Shown here: positions 23,873 to 36,124 of the stretch, piece by piece
How the letters are laid out: every line of letters begins with the position of its first letter
How positions within the stretch are numbered: position 1 is the stretch's first letter
Notes under the pieces: generated by a model
What the model saw: only the letters and a program-made list of their open reading frames with translations
Told to the model about the DNA's origin: nothing
Databases searched by the model: none
NCBI GenBank assembly: GCA_023014335.1
Contig: JAECYW010000001.1
Coordinates: forward strand, 3,348,001-3,412,000
DNA from: Galerina marginata
Taxonomy: Eukaryota; Basidiomycota; Agaricomycetes; Agaricales; Galerinaceae
DNA length: 64,000 nt
Reading direction: 5' to 3'
Made by a program: the position numbers and the translations under genes

Positions 23873-24023
23873 GATAGTGGAACAGAAAGAGGTGTCAAGA
23901 AGCGAGCAAAGATTGGCTTCCGAATCCTTCGGTTGGCGCAGAGCGGGGCAGGTGTTATTCCATATAGCAGGTCGTGTATTTTAAGAGAACTAGACTTTAG
24001 GCCGACATTAATCTCGTCTCTCT

Positions 24024-24031
24024 CACAGGAG
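24024..24031. repeat. Target-site duplication, left copy
   Basis: CACAGGAG, identical to 24835-24842, directly abutting the inverted repeat of the hAT-type element. The perfect match suggests a fairly recent insertion. Confidence 0.85.
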
Positions 24032-24834
24032 CAGTGTTGGACCTAAGGGTTAAACGTTAATAACGTTTAAGGGTTAATAACATGTTAATGTTAAGGGTTA
24101 ACATCAGTTGAGCGCGATGTGAAGCCTTAATTAAGCCTTAAGATAAATGACACAATAATAAAAGGCGGTCACTGACCAGCAAGGCTTGTGGTCCGAAATC
24201 AGTAATCAACATTTATCGCTTGTCTAGTATTTTGCTTCCGTTATAACTACCTAAGACTACCTGGCATTTCCGCCATCTTATATCTTAGATTACAGTCTAT
24301 ACTTTATGATATGAGCGCTCAGCAGCATGTATTTGCTGTGAATACAGTCTCAACTATTTTGCATCCAGGTAATCCCTCATCGAGAAACCCTGGGACTAGT
24401 TGGCTATGTTCTCCCAAACAGCGATGCCGCCAACAAAAAACCCCCTGAGAGCAAAGCAAAAACGACAGCGATGACAAGGAGCTCCATATATCGTTTATGA
24501 CCGCCAGCGCTCGAAGTTCTTGCCGCGTTCCCTTGAGCGGTGTTCACGGATTGAAAGGAGTCCGATATCGATGAGCAGATGAGGTGATTGCAAAGACATC
24601 AAGCCTGTACAAAGGAAGTTCGATTGATGGAATTACTGGCAAACGAAAAGGCAGATGAAGCCAGGATACCTGATGAGGGGAAGCAGGCGCCAATTTTGAT
24701 GGTCGATAGTGACAGTCCTTTCTCGGCCGAAACCTTAATAAACCCTTAAAATTGAAGCCTTAATTAAGGGTTATTTAAGACTTAAGGCTTAACAACAAAA
24801 TTTGGGGTTAATAACCCCTTAAGATCCAACACTG
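24032..24834. mobile_element. Non-autonomous hAT-type DNA transposon (MITE)
   Basis: 803 bases. The left end reads CAGTGTTGGACCTAAGGG and the reverse complement of the right end reads CAGTGTTGGATCTTAAGGGG: a terminal inverted repeat of at least 10 perfect bases, extending imperfectly. The element is bounded on both sides by the same 8-mer, CACAGGAG (24024-24031 and 24835-24842). An 8-bp target duplication with CA..TG-type ends is diagnostic of the hAT superfamily. Just inside both ends are many GGGTTAA/TTAAGGG copies, resembling the subterminal repeats bound by hAT transposases. No transposase frame is present, so it must depend on an element elsewhere. Confidence 0.88.
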
Positions 24835-24842
24835 CACAGGAG
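24835..24842. repeat. Target-site duplication, right copy
   Basis: CACAGGAG directly following the right inverted repeat of the hAT-type element; partner of 24024-24031. Confidence 0.85.
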
Positions 24843-25209
24843 ATAATACGCCTGAAAGTCAAGGCCGATCGACGTCCTAGATCTACCTCGAGGAACTGCT
24901 ACACCGATGTTCGGCTTGTACATTTGATAGCGGCAGTTTAGAGATAGTGGTGGCTCTGGTGGATTTAAAAAGTTCGACGCCGAAAAAAGCTAAGGAGGAA
25001 ATGTGTTTATTAGTTCCGAGGCAACGTCGTGTTGTGATAGGTTGATAGCTGTATCAAGTGACCATCTTATCTTATCTTACAGACGACACTAATCCCCATG
25101 ATACAAGTTCTCTTCCGCACCGTTCTTTTCCCGCATTAAATAATGTGTCGGTGGGGGTACACCAAATCTTTGCAGCGTTGGTGCCGCGGATGGCTCGCTG
25201 GCTCCTACA

Positions 25210-25840
25210 TTAGACGGCGTGTCGTCTCCCAGACGGGGGACCCGGACGAGGCGTCGCTTTGGAAATTGGCAGGGCAACGCGAGGGATGGGTATCTTGCGT
25301 TCGTGTAGGTGATTTATGAAGGAGGCAAGTTGACGGTCGGCATCTCCAATATTAACCCGGAGTTCTTCGACGGTGTCTTCGTCCATGATCAACTGAAGCT
25401 GGCACTCTCTGAGCCTTGCCATGGCGAGATTTTCCTCAGCTACCAGGGTATTGCGTGCCATTCTTGCGATTTGATAGGTTTCTTCAAGTGTAGGCGGACT
25501 CGCTGAGCTTATTATGTTCAGCGTTGCTTGAGTTTCTTGATACTGTTCTACAGTCACGCATTGGTGTGCCACAGACAACAAATTTTGAGCATGAGCATAA
25601 GAAAGTTGTCGCTGGGTTTTATATTTTTCCGCTTCCTGATGCATTTGGGGGTCTATTTCAGACTGATTGTTGTTCAGGATTTTCGAAGTTGGAAAAAGAA
25701 AGGAAACAGCGCTTGCTTACTTGGTCCCTTAGGTAATACCGCCCCAGCGGTGACTTGATCGTGCTCGATGTATGGGGGCGTAAGAGGAGGTCGCCATCGA
25801 ATATCGTCATGCCAGAATTTTCAAAAGCGTCTAAATTCAT
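25210..25840 (-). CDS. Small hypothetical coiled-coil protein
   Basis: Two exons, 25721-25840 and 25210-25662 (58-base intron, phase 0), giving 190 residues. It starts MNLDAFENSGMTIFDGD. Residues ~45-165 are almost entirely helical and heptad-like, for example LSYAHAQNLLSVAHQCV, YQIARMARNTLVAEENLAMA and LRVNIGDADRQLASFINHLH. The last ~20 residues are basic and proline-rich (PRPGPPSGRRHAV). No known family was recognised. Codon-clean reading across the intron and a consensus GTAAGC donor support it as real. Soluble, possibly an oligomerising or scaffold protein; function unknown. Confidence 0.55.
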
Positions 25841-26487
25841 TGAGAGAAATGAGTGGATTCAGATTTCGAACGACGATTGGAGTAAACTTGGAAACGAGTA
25901 AGCGCTCGGGAAGAGAACGTATATATATGTCAAGATGCGCACAGAGCACGCAGGCGTTGAGGAGAGAGTGCACCAATGTGCTGGAAGGCGTTATCTCTTA
26001 TAAGGTCTGTCGTGAGAGACTACTAATAGATATCAAGTGATCATCTTATCCCGATGTCCGACCACTATTTCCTCCTTCCTTAGCTTACTACCAAGCGCTT
26101 TATATTGGAAGATCGATGATGACAGGAACAACGACGTCCTGAAGCCCCCACATTATTCAAAGTCGTCGACCTCTTGAGAAACCGCCAATGCCTGCGCAAA
26201 TACTGAGTACAATCTGTTCAATTTTCTTGGTCATTTTTGCTACGAGGATGTATGATGGATTGAGAGCAATAGGTCTCTTTTATGTAAAAGACGCTTGACC
26301 AAGCGAAATCTATAAGCGCCTGTACTCGAGTATGCCAGGTCAAGAAAAGTAGGTTCTGACGTCAGATTGCAGCTATAAATGGCAAGTATTTCCCACATGA
26401 CCACCACGGTCCCGCCCTGCTCAGTGCTCTTGCCAGACTGCCACCGCTCAATCGGTCACCTCCTCAAACCATACCGCATGCGGCAAA
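25841..26487. other. Divergent promoter region
   Basis: Lies between the small coiled-coil gene (minus) and the Vps41 gene (plus). It holds no recognisable gene. Confidence 0.5.
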
Positions 26488-29400
26488 ATGGCCTCTCCAG
26501 AGACGTCGACAGGCACATCGCCTGTCAAGAGCGAGGAGAATGGCGCGCATTACAACGAGAAGGAGCCAGAGGATCGAGTCACAAATAGCCCGACGCGAAT
26601 AGAGGATTTAAGCTTGGGTACGAACAGGAACGGAAAGGGAGTCGCAGACGCGGACAGTGAAGAAGACGACGACGAAGAGGATGAGGAAAATGGATCGGGC
26701 GATGAAGAAGACGAGGAGGACGAGGAGGAGGATGAACCGTCGTTGAAGTACGAGAGAATAACGGGGGCGATCCCGGACTTGCTCAAGAAGGACTCGGCGT
26801 CGGCTCTTTGTGTTTCCAACAAACTCATGGTCAGTTCCCAACTACTTGACTGGTTTTTGCAATTTCTAACGTTGGATACAGGCAATGGGTACCCATGCTG
26901 GGATCATTCATGTCCTGGACCTATCCGGCAAGAGGATAAAGTCATACAAGCCCCATGTAGCATCTATCATCGACATCTCGCTCGACGCGACTGCCGACTT
27001 TGTCGCTTCCGCGTCCATAGACGGTCAGTATTTGCTCTGCGTCGTCAATGAACCCGTGCTCACGCCTTCTATCGCTCAGGACAGGTCGTCGTCCACTCGC
27101 TCTCGACGCCTGAGAACTACTCGTTTGACATGAAGAGACCGATGCGGACAGTCGCGATGGAGCCTAACTTTGCAAAGCGGAGCACGAGAGCCTTCGTGTG
27201 CGGCGGTCTTTCGGGTGCTCTCGTGATGCGGGAGAAGGGATGGTTGGGGCATAAAGAGACGACCTTGCACCAAGGCGAAGGTCCGATCTGGCAGGTCAAG
27301 TGGCGAGGAAGACTTATTGCATGGGCGAACGACCAGGTAGGAATGCTGTTCATGTTTCCTATGCTTCATCTGACTTTCATTGCAGGGCGTCAAAATCTAC
27401 GACCAGGTCTCGCAAGCACGAATAGCCTACATCGACCGACCAGCAGACAGCCCTAGAGCCGACCTCTTCAAATGCACCCTGCACTGGCAAGACGACTCGA
27501 CCCTCCTCATCGCCTGGGCAAACTTCATCAAAGTAGCCCGCATACGCACGAGACCACGCGGTAACAACGCCTCCAACATCCCAAACGCCCCGCCCTTGCT
27601 CGTCGAAGTCACCGCCGTGTTCCAGCTCGACTGCATGGTCGCAGGCATCGTGCCCCACCCCACCCCCGTCCTCGCCTCGCCCATGATGGCAGACGGCCTC
27701 CCAGCCACTCTTAACCTGGACCTCCCGAAGCCAGCTCAACCACAGACCCTCACGTCGTTCCTGATCCTCGCGTACTCTCCGCCAGAGGCATTCGATGATA
27801 CGAACGAGATGACGGACGACCGCATGCGGCAGGCGCGCAAAGCCGCTGAGCGGCCGGAGATGCGCATCATCTCGCGGGCGGGCGAGGAGCTTGCGGTGGA
27901 CGCGCTGAGCATCGCGGATTACCGGCTCTGGGGGTGTAATGACTATACGGTGGCGGAGGTGGCGAGCTCGGACGACCCGCTGGGGCTGGTGGGCGATGCG
28001 GATCGGTCGTATGTGGTTATGAGCCCGAGAGATCTGGTGCGCGTTATGCCGAGAGATAGGAGGGATCATGTTGGGTGGCTTGTTGAGAAGGAGAGGTATG
28101 AGGAGGCTTTGATGGAGGTGGAGAAGATTGAGGCGGAGGAGGCTGTGACGGGTGTTAAACCGTCGTCAACGGGAGATGCGAGGGTCCATCTCAGCTCGCA
28201 GGACATTGGACAAAAGTTCATCGAGCACTTATTCCTTGAAGGTCGGCGCTGCAAACAAATGAGAGTTGACTTCTTTGTGCTAATTCTTCAATAGGCGACT
28301 TTGTGCGGGCTGCCCAACTTTGTCCCAAAGTTTGTGCACACGACGTGAAGAGATGGGAAAACTGGATATTCAGATTTGCAGAAAGGAGGCAGCTTCAGGT
28401 AACGTCTTCAATATCGTTTCCTCACCTTGCGTCCCTCTCTAACCAGCTTTTCATTACCTGCAGGCGATCATACCATATGTGCCAAAAGAAAACCCGCGAT
28501 TGGATCATGTCATTTACGAGATGATGCTCGCTCATTTCTTGACACATGATAGAACAGTAAATTTCATCATTTTCTTAGTTGTTGTCGACTCTTACGTCCT
28601 GAGATAGGCTCTGCTTCACACCATCAAGGACTGGCCAAGAGATATCTACGATATAGCAGCTGTGATTATCGCTGTCCGTGCTGAACTGGACAAGACCGCG
28701 TCTACGTCTTCGACAATATCTACCAATGGCGACTCGACGGTTCTGATGGAATGTCTAGCAGAGCTGTACGTATTGGCTGTCGTTTCCTTTTCTACAGATA
28801 CAAGGCTGATGCTTCGTTGTCTTTACTTCTACTTTAGATACACAGCGAATCGTCAGCCAGGCAAAGCCCTGCCATTCTACCTCCGTCTTCGGCGTTCAAA
28901 CGTGTTCGATCTCATTCGCGACAACAACCTCTTCACGGACGTCCAAGATCAGGTCTTGCTGCTTGTGGAGTTTGACCATGAGCTGATGGAGAAGAGGAAA
29001 AAGAGCAGCAAGAATTCGGAGAATGTGCAGAGCGATGCGATCAAGTTGTTGGTGGACAATATCCATTCCATTCCTGTGAGATGCTCTTGATGTTTTGTTT
29101 GTGAAGACCCGACTGAACTTTTTGTTGGTTGTTTTAGATTACGCGTGTCGTTCAGCAGCTACGGCAACGGCCATACTACCTCTTCCTTTATCTTGACTCC
29201 CTTGTTCGCATGGATTCCCAGCTAGTAGCCGGTTTTGCCGACCTACAAGTATGACTTCCCCTTCGTCGACAGTCTTTGGACACCGGGCTTACGATTCTTT
29301 CGTCTCTTTTAGGTCAAAATGTATGCGGAATTCGCCACTTCCCGATTAATAGATTTCCTGCGCGCAAGCAGTTCTTATAACTTGGAGCTAGTAAGTTGCA

Positions 29401-30338
29401 CTTTATCAGTTATCCAAGTCACTGGCCAACCGCTATTTAGGCCTACAAGGAATGTCAAGAACGTGACCTGGTACCAGAGATGGTTTTCCTCCTAGGTCGA
29501 ATGGGCAACAACAAGAAAGCGCTGACGCTTATCATCGAACGGCTCGGCGACGTCCATCGTGCCATCGATTTTGCCAAAGAGCAGAGCGACGACGACCTCT
29601 GGGAGGATCTGTTGAAGTATTCCGAAACGAGACCTGGTAAGCTAGTCACTTCTTACAGGAAACACGACCAACATCTAATTCATCTCGTCATAGCATTCAT
29701 CCGGGGGCTTCTGGAGAACGTCGGGGTCGAGATCAGCCCCATCCGCCTCATCCGACGAATCAAGAACGGGCTTGAGATTCCAGGACTCAAGGAGGCGCTG
29801 ATCAAGATTTTGCAGGACTTCCATCTCCAGATCTCGCTTTTGGAAGGATGCCAGACGATCCTGAACGGCGACAGCTCTGATCTGTCGAGGAAGCTTCAAC
29901 ATAATCAGTCCAGTGGATTCTTCCTTTCTTGCAAGTCCTTCGTTCTGCTTCAGATCCGGTCAGAGTCCTCACTCCTCTTATGCTCTTCTTTACCTTTATA
30001 GCCACGAGCAAATGCCACGTATGCGGTCGCCCACTTGCAGATACCCCCAACGCATTGGTGCTGCTCTTCCTATGTCGGCACGTAGTGCATGCGACATGTG
30101 TCAGTGGTACCGAGCACATTCCGCTGCCAACCCCAGACCCGTTCATGTCAAGTCTGGACGGGAGTGGAGATGCTTCCAGAGGAATCACTGGGAGCATTGC
30201 GTAGTATGTCTTTCTTACTACTTTCTCTCTCGACCCAAGCAAGCACTGATATCCGATCGATATTCTAGTGACTCTATGATCAAAGCCCGGCTGGCTCATG
30301 GTTGCCCTGTGTGCCACAAAAATGGCGAAGGGCAATGA
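26488..30338 (+). CDS. VPS41: Vacuolar protein sorting-associated protein 41 (HOPS subunit)
   Basis: Roughly ten or more exons from ATG 26488 to the TGA ending at 30338, around a thousand residues. Order: an N-terminal acidic extension (residues ~55-90, nearly pure Asp/Glu), then a WD/beta-propeller part starting LKYERITGAIPDLL, with HAGIIHVLDLSGK and HVASIIDISLDATADFVASAS. A clathrin-heavy-chain-type helical repeat region follows (AYKECQERDLVPEMVFLLGRMGNNKKAL; AIDFAKEQSDDDLWEDLL). It ends with a RING-like zinc motif, CHVCGRPL...CRHVVHATC...CPVCHKNGEGQ. This architecture is that of Vps41, the HOPS tether subunit that binds the Rab Ypt7 and drives fusion of late endosomes, autophagosomes and AP-3 vesicles with the vacuole. 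It converges with the Chs5 gene. The acidic N-terminus is longer than I would expect from the core family. Confidence 0.9.
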
Positions 30339-30682
30339 TGCGACCTTCTCCTGTTTCTGTTTCCTGCATGTTGTAGTGTTAGATTTATGGATCTGTTTCC
30401 CCGTGCATTTTTTCGTCATTTCCCTCCATATACGTGTATCCTTTATTCATATACCCGTCCATGTCACCTTGGTTTAGTAGGCGTAATTTCTCATAATATT
30501 TCTGCATCCATCCATCAGTCATTGGAACTGTAAGGATACACAGTGGGGAGACCATAGTAGCTGTTTCGTGACTAGTTTCAGTTGCACCCTCAAGGCAGCA
30601 CTCGGACCCAAAAAGGCTTGAAATTATGCACAACTAGAAGCGGGTATACTTAACATAAAAACGACAGAGGGTCCAAAGAAAA
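30339..30682. other. Convergent 3' flanks of VPS41 and CHS5
   Basis: A 344-base gap between two convergent stop codons, with nothing else seen in it. Confidence 0.6.
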
Positions 30683-32377
30683 CTAGTTCAAAGGAATGTC
30701 CACCGTATCGCCAACCTCATCCTCAACCGATTCATCCAACGACGCCCGAGTCATCGATCTCTCCTTCTCCACCGGAGGAGGCGCAGGAACCTCGATGTTC
30801 GACGGGTCGACGACAGCAGACCGCCTCTTCTGCGGTTTTCCCTCCATAGCCAGGTCTTCAGGAGGCGCAGACGCAGGAGGGGCAGAGGCTGCTTGAGAAG
30901 TCTTCGCGCTGTCCGGTTGCCCCGGCGTAGGAGAAGTAGGCGGGAACTTGAACTCCTTGTTCATACTCCCCATCCTACTTTTCCTGCTCTCCTGCTTCGC
31001 CCCCGCCCCCGCGCTCGCGGTCGGGCTGGCACTCGTCGACCTCTCGAACTGCGCGCTCTCCGTGTCAGGGTCTTCCTCCCTCTCTTCCACCGTGGGCTCG
31101 AACTGACGTGGTCTGTTTTCGGTGGTGGGTTGGTTGACGAATGCTGATTGGATGCTTGGCGGGGTTCCGGGGGCGTTGTTCCTTGAGGGAGGGGGCATAG
31201 AGGCGCGATATGATGCGGGGTTGGCGCGGTTGGATTGGTTCGGAGGTGGGCTGGAGGGTGAATAGGGTAAGGAGGCTTGGGACATTGACTGAGGGCGGTT
31301 GAAGCCTGAAGTTGCGGGTGTGCTGGAGGAGGCTCCGAGATAGAATGAAGCGATGGGAACCATGCTGTTTCTCGTTTAGAACTTGTTGGAGGCATGAAAA
31401 GATACGACGTACCGCTTCTCGGTGTGACAGGCCAAAATCCAATGAGGCTGCACAACCGGTATGCTCAACTGCAAAGCCCGTTGATAAGCCGCACCCGGTG
31501 CACCACTTGCATTTCCTGCCACGCCTGCCCCAGTCGGCGTAGCAGCCGGAGTGGTGCACACGAAGTGCGAGGTATCGATTTGTATCTTGTCACTCCACTT
31601 GGCGCCCATATCCCTCAGCGCGAGCTTCGCGTTCTCCAACAACACCGGGTCCTGGACGTTTCCGAAGCAAACGCAAACTCCTGACGTGTCCGACATGGTG
31701 TGCGTCTTCACTTTGAGCAGGTTGGATGGGAACGTGCCCGCGGTCGTGCGCAGTATCAGCTGGAACGTATATTCGGTGTTGATATCCATCCCCGAATGTT
31801 TTGTGGATGTGTTGGTCAACGGCGAGGGCACCGCCGAGAGACGTTCGCCGTTTCTGTAAATGTCGAGAGACCGGAGTTTTGCTGTGGCCAATATGATAGG
31901 TGGCCATTCGAGTGTAACCGATGTTTGGGTGATATTGCGCACCTATTGAACGGATCAGCAAGCTCTTCTGAGAGCAAGGAGTCAAACGCACTGTTAGTTT
32001 TGGAGGTTCAGGTGAAGCCTGCCCGAATTCCGTCAAGATATCCTCCTGCAGATTCCAAAACTCGGACTCGCGTTTCTGTTCCTCTACGTGGTTTTGATGT
32101 ACTGCAATGTTCACGATTGAACCAGTGGTTGCTCCAGGCGGTAGAAGAATAGATGGAAACTCTATCAGATGAGCCCTCTCTCCGAGAAGGATCTAAACGG
32201 ACATGAACGGTTAGTCCCTCTACTTTCGGGTGCTAGAACCAAGGGCGACCATACCGCCATTCCAGCGTCTGTTCATGGCGTATTTCAATAAGTAATTGGA
32301 TAGCAAAGACGAATGTATAACGCACCTAGTTTCCCGACAGTAAATGTAAAGCTCTCTGGAGATTTTGTCGTAGCCAT
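30683..32377 (-). CDS. CHS5: Chs5-like exomer scaffold protein
   Basis: Several exons from the ATG at 32377 (MATTKSPESFTFTVGKL) to the stop at 30683-30685. The N-terminal dimerisation segment (VNIAVHQNHVEEQKRESEFWNLQEDIL) leads into a fibronectin type III domain (PPKLTVRNITQTSVTLEWPP...LRSLDIYRNGERL...YTFQLILRT). A BRCT domain then follows (VCFGNVQDPVLLENAKLALRDMGAKW, TPHFVCTT-type strand and VQPHWILACHTEKR). FN3 followed directly by BRCT is the signature of Chs5, the scaffold of exomer, which with ChAPs adaptors and Arf1 carries chitin synthase and other cargo from trans-Golgi to plasma membrane. The C-terminal ~220 residues are low-complexity Ser/Pro/Ala, with a basic patch (KPQKRRSAV). Overlapping frames on the plus strand here are shadows. 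Confidence 0.9.
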
Positions 32378-32636
32378 TTTGAAGGTATGTAAAGCGGAAT
32401 GGTAGTCGTAAACAGCTCAGTGACGTTTTCACAGATACGAAAATATTTCACACGGTCACAGCAGCTGAGCAGAAGCAGTCGTTGGACGCGAACTGCGGCC
32501 TGTGACTTCCACAGCTGGTAGCCTCAAATATGTTGAGCCCCTGATAAAATACTTATGAGGAGGCAATAAAACAGGTCAAAAGCGTTTAGATTAAATAACA
32601 ATTCCATTTTACAGCCTTTCCGCGGCATCAAGAAAG

Positions 32637-34517
32637 CTACACTGGGTAATTGACAACGCTATAAGTATAACTGGTGGTAGCAAGACCAACACGTTTGTTA
32701 TCAGTGTCAAAGACAGAGTAGAAGCGCTCCAGGAATCCATAGCCATTGATGAAGTCAAGACCAGAACCACTCGGAATGCCAAGGTCGCCAACTATCAAGA
32801 ATATTGCGGAGGCACTGCCGCCAATGAGGGTATTGAGGGATCGCGGCCAGAGCTGAGCGTCAGGAGTCATCTCGAATATGGTCTACGCAAGGCGAGAGTG
32901 GAGCGTAAGCGTAAGCGTTGAATTGGGTTACAGATTTGAGGAATAAAGACGCACGTTTCCGACAGTGAAAAAGAGACTCTGGAGTTTGGCGTACTGGTCT
33001 GGTGTGATACTGAGCAGCCCGGTCGTGCTATCAAGGATGGCGCCAGTGGCGCCCATATACGTATTGAAGGCGTCGGTGGCTAGCAGAACAAGAGTGGTGC
33101 CTAAGTGTAAAAATTAGAGTTTTCCCAACACTGGAAATGCTAATATGGACACACCTGTGTCGACGATACCGGCGGTGTTGTTGGGAAGTATTATTGTAGA
33201 TTGCCCATATCTCAAAGCTTGATTGATACCCCAGTATGCGCTTGCTGGGGAAGTAGCGGTTACCTGGCTGTTGATTTCAATGTCAGATATTTCATAAAGG
33301 AGATCAGGAACGAATACGTGCGTCCATATAATTTCGCTGGTATTCTTCAACGGATTGATTCCACCTATAAGGACGTCAGAGCTTCGCAAGACAAATAAAT
33401 CGGAGGGGGAAACCAACCGAAAGTCATTTCTCCGTTCAGCATTATGTTGTTCACCACCGGTTGAAAGTAGATCGCAACTTGTCTTGAAGCAATAGCACCA
33501 TTCTCGTACAAATTGTCGACAACGGTCTTGACAGGAAGAGTTTTATCGGGAAAGAGTGTGCCTAACGTGTTTTCATTAAAGTCTGCGAGGCAAAATAACG
33601 ATTAAGACACACCAATGGTCAGGTCAGTTGGGCCGATTCTGGGTACAAGGCTGTTAGATGAACGATCCTGTGACAGACAAAGGTGCTTCGTACCCGAGAA
33701 TGCCGTCAACGCCGTCAAACCCATTGGCCTAAATAGTTATTGGAATTATTCAATGAAGGTACGGTCGTGACTTACGATTTCGGCAGCTCCGAGGGATTGA
33801 TTGGTTATGACCAGTCCAGGAGCAAGTGCAATTTTGTCAAGGACTGCTAGCCCTAAAAGAGAACCGTTTAGAGCTCGGCCACCAGAAAGACGAAAAGGGA
33901 GCCTACGCCTACCTATGAAGGTACCTGAACCGTATTCCACAATCTAGAAACGAAGTTGATCATCAGATACCCTGGATTTACTTCGCAGCAGACTTACCAC
34001 CTCGTCCAACGTTAAGACGGTGGTCTTGGTAAATTGGTAAAGTTTCTGGGCGCCAGCCCATGTATTAGAACTGGCCGGAATCAAGCCATAAGCAAGGCAA
34101 ACCGGGAAAGATTGGCTCCGAAACGAACCTTCCAGTATCGATAACCAGGGAATCTACAGAGAAAGGCAGAAAAACGCCAATTCCAGCCACCATAATAACT
34201 AGTCAAACCGAGAACTCACATGTAGTTGGGGGATCGCCGATCGCCACAGAAGCAACGTATGTAATAGCTTGGTTGTCGACCGGCACATTGATAGCGTTCA
34301 GCAAGGAGGGGTCAGCGCGTGCAGAACTCATAGTCCTAAACCGCTGGGCCCTGGCTCTGTCGTGTCGAACAAGGTTGTGGACGCTCGTCAGGTTGACCCG
34401 CCGTGCCATGGGCAGCGTCACTGGGGACGCGGCCAGCCGCTGTACTTGTACCCGACCGGCGGATACGATATCAAGGATTGTAGGAAGGAGGATGAGGGTT
34501 AGAATTAGGAATAACAT
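32637..34517 (-). CDS. Secreted aspartic protease (A1 family, polyporopepsin-like)
   Basis: About a dozen small exons from ATG 34517 to the TAG at 32637-32639. An N-terminal signal peptide (LFLILTLILLPTILDIVSA) is followed by a propeptide of about 70 residues, then the mature enzyme. The first catalytic Asp lies in VIDTG followed by SNTWAGA, split across exons. The flap region is VEYGSGTF, then DGVDGILG, and the second catalytic Asp is in GIVDTGTTLVLLATDAF. The C-terminal part has FLIVGDLGIPSGSGLDFINGYGFLERFYSVFDTDNKRVGLA, with the family's closing strand. This matches basidiomycete polyporopepsin/pepsin-type enzymes that degrade protein at acid pH outside the cell or in the vacuole. It lies in tandem with CHS5, with no sign of co-regulation. 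Several exon edges are approximate. Confidence 0.85.
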
Positions 34518-36124
34518 ATCCGTCGAGAGGGTATAAGCCAGAGAGTTGCAAAAGGTGTCGGATCGTGATGGATAATTTCTCGCCCTTTATACGACATTCT
34601 GAGAGGCTGACCGTGTATGTGGAAATCCCTCACAACCAACCAGCTCACGATAAATCGCACGAAAGGCACAAGGAGACCCTTGCTCATAGAAGGCGGACTT
34701 GAAGTCGCCAAGATTCGCTGACATCCCAGGAGACATAGGGAATATGAGGTAGTCATAACGTATCGGCCAATGCTTTTGATGAGACGCTAGCCAGCCTCCA
34801 GTTAGCCATCGTGTATGTTTTGTGCTTGCATCTTCAAGTTTAAACGTCAACGTTTCAACGCTCGAGAACCACCAAAAGGCGTAAAAAGCAATATATCAGG
34901 GCGTGGTTGGATTTTCGTTTGTCGGACATACTGAACCAGGACGAAGATGAGAAGGCGACACTCAAGTAAAGTTCGAACTCCGCTCAAGCAGGATCTCCGT
35001 TCCGGCCGTTCCGCCTTCACAAGCAACCAACAAGCAACCACGAAACTTGAAAGGCGGAAAGGTACTTGGGCATGAGTTCAATTGGGTGCAAGTAATAGTA
35101 TGTTCTTTAGATGTTCCTGAAGTAATCGATATAACTAGAGGCCTACTTACTTGAACTCCAAAACATATGTAGATTCAGAACCACGGCCAAAATATTAAAA
35201 AAAATATGCCACTGGCAATTCAACCCAACCTGCGGGCTCAAGCCAACAAAGAAAGCGAGGAGAATGTGTCTGCAAGATGACAAGAGGTACACTTTGCCTT
35301 AGTTTTTGAGAAACGTCATTTCCAATACTGTTCTGTTCCAATGCTATCCGAATAATTCAAAACAGGTCGTGACTTTGAGAAAATAAATTCATTGTACCGA
35401 GTACATGTATTGAGGATAAGTATCCAGTACGTTAGTATTTAGTACTTCGACAAGCAACGCGTGGATGGAAGAAGGCAATAAAATGGAGAATTCTAAAAAT
35501 GCCCTTCTACACCTGCAGCCACGTACTCGAGTAGTCATCGAAGTCGCAGATGAAGCGCCCAAGCATTTGGTACCAGAAAAGAATTCCCTGAGAGCCGTGT
35601 AGAAATTTTTCTAACTACTTAAGTTAGAGCCGTTGGGAACTTGGAAGTCGATAACAACTTTTTAAACATGCTCCTCAGCTAGATGTCCTTGAGGAGGTTT
35701 CGTATGGCGTCTATTACTTACAATTTCGTATATCTTCCTGGCCACGTAGGCATTGTGGATATCGGTGTACTTGTCAATGACATCAAGTCACAGCCCTGCC
35801 TGTGTATTGACCCAAAATAATGATGAAGCGCTCAGCATTGATCAATTCTATTTTTAAGTCCTTCCGATAGGCGCTGAAATAGGGTACGCTTTCGGTGATG
35901 CAAGGGGTATTTTTAGATTGATACCTACTGGAACCAGACCTCGGGCACTGTACTTTAGGGTTGCTAAGTGTACTTGTGCATCTAAATGTCTGAACAACCT
36001 TTGGCTTTGAATTTCAAGGGCAAATGAAGTGTTCAAGGGCAAATGAAGTGAAGATTTTAATTAAAATATGACACAATAACGAAAGAACAGGCAGAAAGTG
36101 CTATCGCTGAGTCTTCTATATGGG
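34518..36124. other. Intergenic, no supported gene
   Basis: About 1.6 kb upstream of the protease gene. Short frames (for example 34587-34850 minus) have no recognisable domain. A 19-base perfect tandem duplication lies at 36013-36050. Confidence 0.5.
36013..36050. repeat. 19-base tandem duplication
   Basis: TTCAAGGGCAAATGAAGTG occurs twice in direct succession (36013-36031 and 36032-36050), just downstream of the histone deacetylase stop codon. Confidence 0.85.

Larger units (their letters stand above)
23873..25209. other. Intergenic with hAT element
   Basis: No gene was found. It contains the inserted non-autonomous hAT element (24032-24834) and its flanking duplications, then about 370 bases before the stop of the small coiled-coil gene. 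Confidence 0.6.

Noticed and set aside
24032..24834. Telomere-like GGGTTAA/TTAAGGG repeats
   Set aside because: The motif is not the tandem TTAGGG of fungal telomeres and is confined to the ends of the hAT element, so it is better explained as subterminal repeats.
26550..26885. Minus-strand poly-Ser frame in the Vps41 gene
   Set aside because: Antisense of the GAA/GAC acidic tract.
30893..31542. Plus-strand Arg/Pro-rich frames in the Chs5 gene
   Set aside because: Antisense of the low-complexity Chs5 tail.
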